From assembly GCF_003071345.1 (NCBI RefSeq), contig NZ_QCYK01000001.1:248001-312000 (forward strand): a stretch of DNA of 64,000 bases, written 5' to 3'. Below the pieces are notes generated by a model, which had not been told where the DNA came from, did not search any database, and was given only the letters and a program-made list of their open reading frames with translations. How positions within the stretch are numbered: position 1 is the stretch's first letter; every line of letters begins with the position of its first letter. Both the position numbers and the translations under genes were made by a program. Shown here one piece after another: positions 61,943 to 64,000 of the stretch. Source of the DNA: Chitinophaga parva (GTDB lineage: Bacteria > Bacteroidota > Bacteroidia > Chitinophagales > Chitinophagaceae).

Positions 61943-62704
61943 TTATTTGAGCTTTTGCAGGAATGCGCCCAGGATCTGGTTAAATTCTCCCGGCACTTCC
62001 ATCATGGGCGCGTGGCCGCATTTGTCAATGAAGTGCAGTTCTGAATTGGGCAGCAGTTTATGGAACTCTTCGCCTACCATGGGCGGTGTAATAGTATCAT
62101 TCCTTCCCCAGATCAGGCATACCGGCAAGGTCAGGGTGCTGAGCTCTTCGCCCAGGTTGTGCCGGATGGCGGATTTGGCCAGGGCGATCACCTTGATAAC
62201 TTTAAGGCGGTTGCCCACTATTTCAAACACTTCATCCACCAGCTCTTTGGTAGCCATGGCCGGATCGTAGAAAGTGAGTTCTGTTTTCTTGCGGATGTAT
62301 TCGTAATCACCTCTTTTCGGGTAGGTTTCGCCCATGCCATTTTCAAACAGGCCGGAGCTGCCGGTGAGAATCAGTGATTTTGTGGGAATTTCCGGGTGCT
62401 TGAGCAGGTACACCAGCGCCACGTGGCCGCCCAGTGAGTTGCCCAGCAGGTGGAGATTGGTGTAGCCCTGGGTTTCGATGAACTTATGCACAAACTTAGC
62501 CAGCCCGCCTACCGTAGTATCGAGGATATTCAGATCAAATAAGGGCAATAAAGGCACCACTACTTTATGGGTGCTGCGGAAATGCTCAATGAGGTCCTGG
62601 AAGTTACTCAAGGCCCCGAACAATCCATGCAGCAGTACCAGCGGCTCTCCTTCACCTTCTTCTATATAACTAAACTTCCCTTTTGTTTTGATTTCGTAAT
62701 CCAT
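61943..62704 (-). CDS. Alpha/beta hydrolase
   Basis: A 253-residue protein from ATG 62704. VLLHGLFGALSNF forms the oxyanion loop, GNSLGG holds the nucleophile Ser90, WGRNDTITP holds Asp203 and CGHAPMMEVP holds His231, so the triad is complete. Members include esterases, haloperoxidase-like and MhpC-like hydrolases; the substrate is not predictable. It is separated from the CvpA gene by a short region with a small palindrome. Confidence 0.88.
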   Translation of the reverse strand: MDYEIKTKGKFSYIEEGEGEPLVLLHGLFGALSNFQDLIEHFRSTHKVVVPLLPLFDLNILDTTVGGLAKFVHKFIETQGYTNLHLLGNSLGGHVALVYLLKHPEIPTKSLILTGSSGLFENGMGETYPKRGDYEYIRKKTELTFYDPAMATKELVDEVFEIVGNRLKVIKVIALAKSAIRHNLGEELSTLTLPVCLIWGRNDTITPPMVGEEFHKLLPNSELHFIDKCGHAPMMEVPGEFNQILGAFLQKLK

Positions 62705-62750
62705 TGCCAAAGCTTGAAGTCAATTTTGTGCTAAAATAAATCTTTTTATT

Positions 62751-62771
62751 AATTCAAATACCCTTTGAATT
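62751..62771. repeat. Small palindrome upstream of the alpha/beta hydrolase gene
   Basis: AATTCAAA (62751-62758) and TTTGAATT (62764-62771) with a TACCC centre, 47 nt before the hydrolase ATG and 43 nt after the CvpA stop. It may be an operator or a weak terminator. Confidence 0.35.
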
Positions 62772-62813
62772 GAACACGATATATAAAATTAATGTAACCT
62801 GTGTCCTTTCATT

Positions 62814-63377
62814 TCAGGAGGCATCCGGCTGCAGTTGCCGGTCGCGGATGTGGTGGGCCGCATTGTCGAAAAAGTGCTCCAGTTGTGCAAAAGCGTCTTT
62901 GAACACCGGTAACAGCCTGCCCAGCAGGTCTATCACCCAAGGTCCCCAGCCGGCAATCCAGGGATATACCACGGATTGCATTTTAGTGGCAGGGCTCAGC
63001 AGGTACAGCTGGTTAGCGATCCACAACAGCACACTATACGCGATGGTATACACGCCTACATACAACACAATGCCACCCAAACGGTCTACCCAGCCCAGCA
63101 TGGCCAGTTGCACCACCTTTTGCAGCGCCGTGGCACCCAGCCGCACCAGCAACACCACCCCGATGAACAGGGCTATGTAACAGGCTACCGGCACCCAGCG
63201 GGCATGTACATCCCAATGCTGCTGCACGTACAAAGCGGCTACCGCAGAGAGTTTCAGTGCGGCTGCCATACCCAGTATCACAGCCAGGAAAGAAAACACC
63301 GCTACAATGAGGCCTCTGGTGAAACCTTTATAAACAGCAATAACCAGGATGATCGCAAAAATGATGTCAATGGTCAT
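62814..63377 (-). CDS. CvpA-family membrane protein
   Basis: A 187-residue protein with four to five hydrophobic segments (about 4-22, 24-44, 60-85, 100-125) in the CvpA pattern: IDIIFAIILVIAVYKGFTRGLI at the N-terminus and DRLGGIVLYVGVYTIAYSVL in the middle. CvpA proteins are needed for colicin V production in E. coli and affect envelope homeostasis; the mechanism is unknown. It stands alone here. Confidence 0.9.
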   Translation of the reverse strand: MTIDIIFAIILVIAVYKGFTRGLIVAVFSFLAVILGMAAALKLSAVAALYVQQHWDVHARWVPVACYIALFIGVVLLVRLGATALQKVVQLAMLGWVDRLGGIVLYVGVYTIAYSVLLWIANQLYLLSPATKMQSVVYPWIAGWGPWVIDLLGRLLPVFKDAFAQLEHFFDNAAHHIRDRQLQPDAS

Positions 63378-63570
63378 AAGGATTACGAGCCGGTGATTGG
63401 TGTGTCTTCTTTTTTTGATTGCTGTGATTTCCGGGGCATCCAGGCGCCCGGCATAAGCAGCAGCTGCGGAACAAAATGCCTGGAGGTAGGCGTTCCTGCT
63501 ACATTGGTTCTCTCTCAGTCAGGTTATAGGCGGCAGCGTGTACTGCCGCCATTTCGTGCGACAAGTTATA

Positions 63571-64000
63571 TTATTTGGCTAACAATTCCTTCACAATTCC
63601 CGAAACGACTTTACCATCCGCCTGGCCGGCCAGCTGCTTGGTAGCCACGCCCATTACCTTGCCCATATCGGCGGGGGAAGTGGCGCCGGTTTGTGCTATG
63701 ATGGCACTGATAGCAGCACGGATCTCGCTTTCATCCATCTGCTTGGGCAGATAGCGCTCTATCACTACGAGCTCCTCTTCTTCTTTTTTAGCCAGGTCTT
63801 CCCGGTTTTGCTGGCGGAAAATTTCCAGGGAGTCTTTGCGTTGTTTGGCCAGCTTTTGCAGCAGCTTTATTTCGTCTGCGGGGGTAAGGTCGCCGGTGGC
63901 GCCTTCTGCGGTCTTGGCCAGCAGGATGGCGGCCTTAATGGCACGCAGGGCGCGCAGTTCTGCTTCTTGCTTAGCCAGCATGGCGGTTTTAATAGCGCCG
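63571..64000 (-). CDS. GatB/YqeY-domain protein, N-terminus outside the window
   Basis: At least 143 residues are visible. GAIKTAMLAKQEAELRALRA at the window edge, RKDSLEIFRQQNREDLAKKE, EELVVIERYLPKQMDESEI and MGKVMGVATKQLAGQADGKVV are signature segments of YqeY. The family resembles the tRNA-binding tail of GatB but is a stand-alone protein of unknown function. The frame continues upstream of an internal ATG (63981), so the first few residues are missing. Confidence 0.92.
   Translation of the reverse strand, partial: GAIKTAMLAKQEAELRALRAIKAAILLAKTAEGATGDLTPADEIKLLQKLAKQRKDSLEIFRQQNREDLAKKEEEELVVIERYLPKQMDESEIRAAISAIIAQTGATSPADMGKVMGVATKQLAGQADGKVVSGIVKELLAK

Overview
The window reads as one contig segment of a Bacteroidetes chromosome, most likely Chitinophagaceae (Chitinophaga-like). 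The evidence is threefold. Promoters have the form TTTG-N19/20-TAnnTTTG instead of the sigma-70 -35/-10 form. The gene order CBS protein / BamA-like / nadK / DUF6089 / uppS / bamA / ompH is typical of the phylum. The families present (BtuG-like propeller, RemB/Wzi-like barrel, DUF1080, PA0069-type radical SAM, YncE-phosphatase fusion, IcmF) are common there. No rRNA, CRISPR array, transposase, integrase or phage gene was seen. One tRNA gene is present.

Layout. 1-5.3 kb, plus strand: a cobalamin capture and salvage operon (end of a BtuB-type receptor, BtuG-like lipoprotein, BtuF-like binding protein, cobU, cobT, cobS, cobC). 5.4-8.6 kb: marC, tRNA-Arg(CCG), a small secreted protein and an ABC-F ATPase. 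8.8-27.2 kb: an extracellular polysaccharide region with a Wzi/RemB-like barrel, fcl and gmd (GDP-L-fucose), a methyltransferase, a PL8-family polysaccharide lyase, two GT2 and two GT4 glycosyltransferases, a Wzy-like polymerase, glf (UDP-galactofuranose), a Wzx flippase, a Wzz-like protein and a Wza-like export protein. From about 12.6 to 27.9 kb the DNA is visibly AT-richer than its flanks, which suggests a horizontally exchanged locus. 27.9-37.2 kb: an ECF sigma factor, a sterol-desaturase-family enzyme, a DinB-like protein, a radical SAM protein, a membrane-anchored MutS-like ATPase and a propeller/phosphatase fusion. 37.2-40.6 kb: icmF, a B12-dependent fused mutase that would use the cofactor salvaged by the first operon. 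41.2-44.7 kb: an NrtR-type Nudix regulator divergent from ligA-tadA. 44.8-51.8 kb: an SPFH protein, a J-like microprotein, a PAS-LuxR regulator, Mn-type SOD, DUF1080 protein, CtpA-like protease, yidD, rnpA and rpmH. 52.1-61.8 kb: the outer-membrane biogenesis block (three OmpH/Skp paralogues, bamA, uppS, DUF6089, nadK, a second BamA-like barrel, a CBS protein). 61.9-64 kb: an alpha/beta hydrolase, CvpA-like protein and the C-terminal part of a YqeY protein.

The most notable observations are regulatory. A perfect 24-bp operator-like sequence occurs in inverted orientation in front of both the catalytically degenerate Nudix regulator and ligA, which links NAD+-type regulation to the NAD+-dependent DNA ligase. 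Two tandem palindromes straddle the -7 element of the radical SAM gene. A 10-bp palindrome is centred on the -33 element of the desaturase gene. rnpA has no ATG, GTG or TTG at its N-terminus and probably uses AUU. A PL8 lyase lies inside the polysaccharide assembly locus. A gene-free region at 31.1-31.5 kb carries a good promoter, two terminators and two short open frames. Coordinates were read by eye. Family assignments come from sequence motifs and known gene neighbourhoods, and no database search was run.
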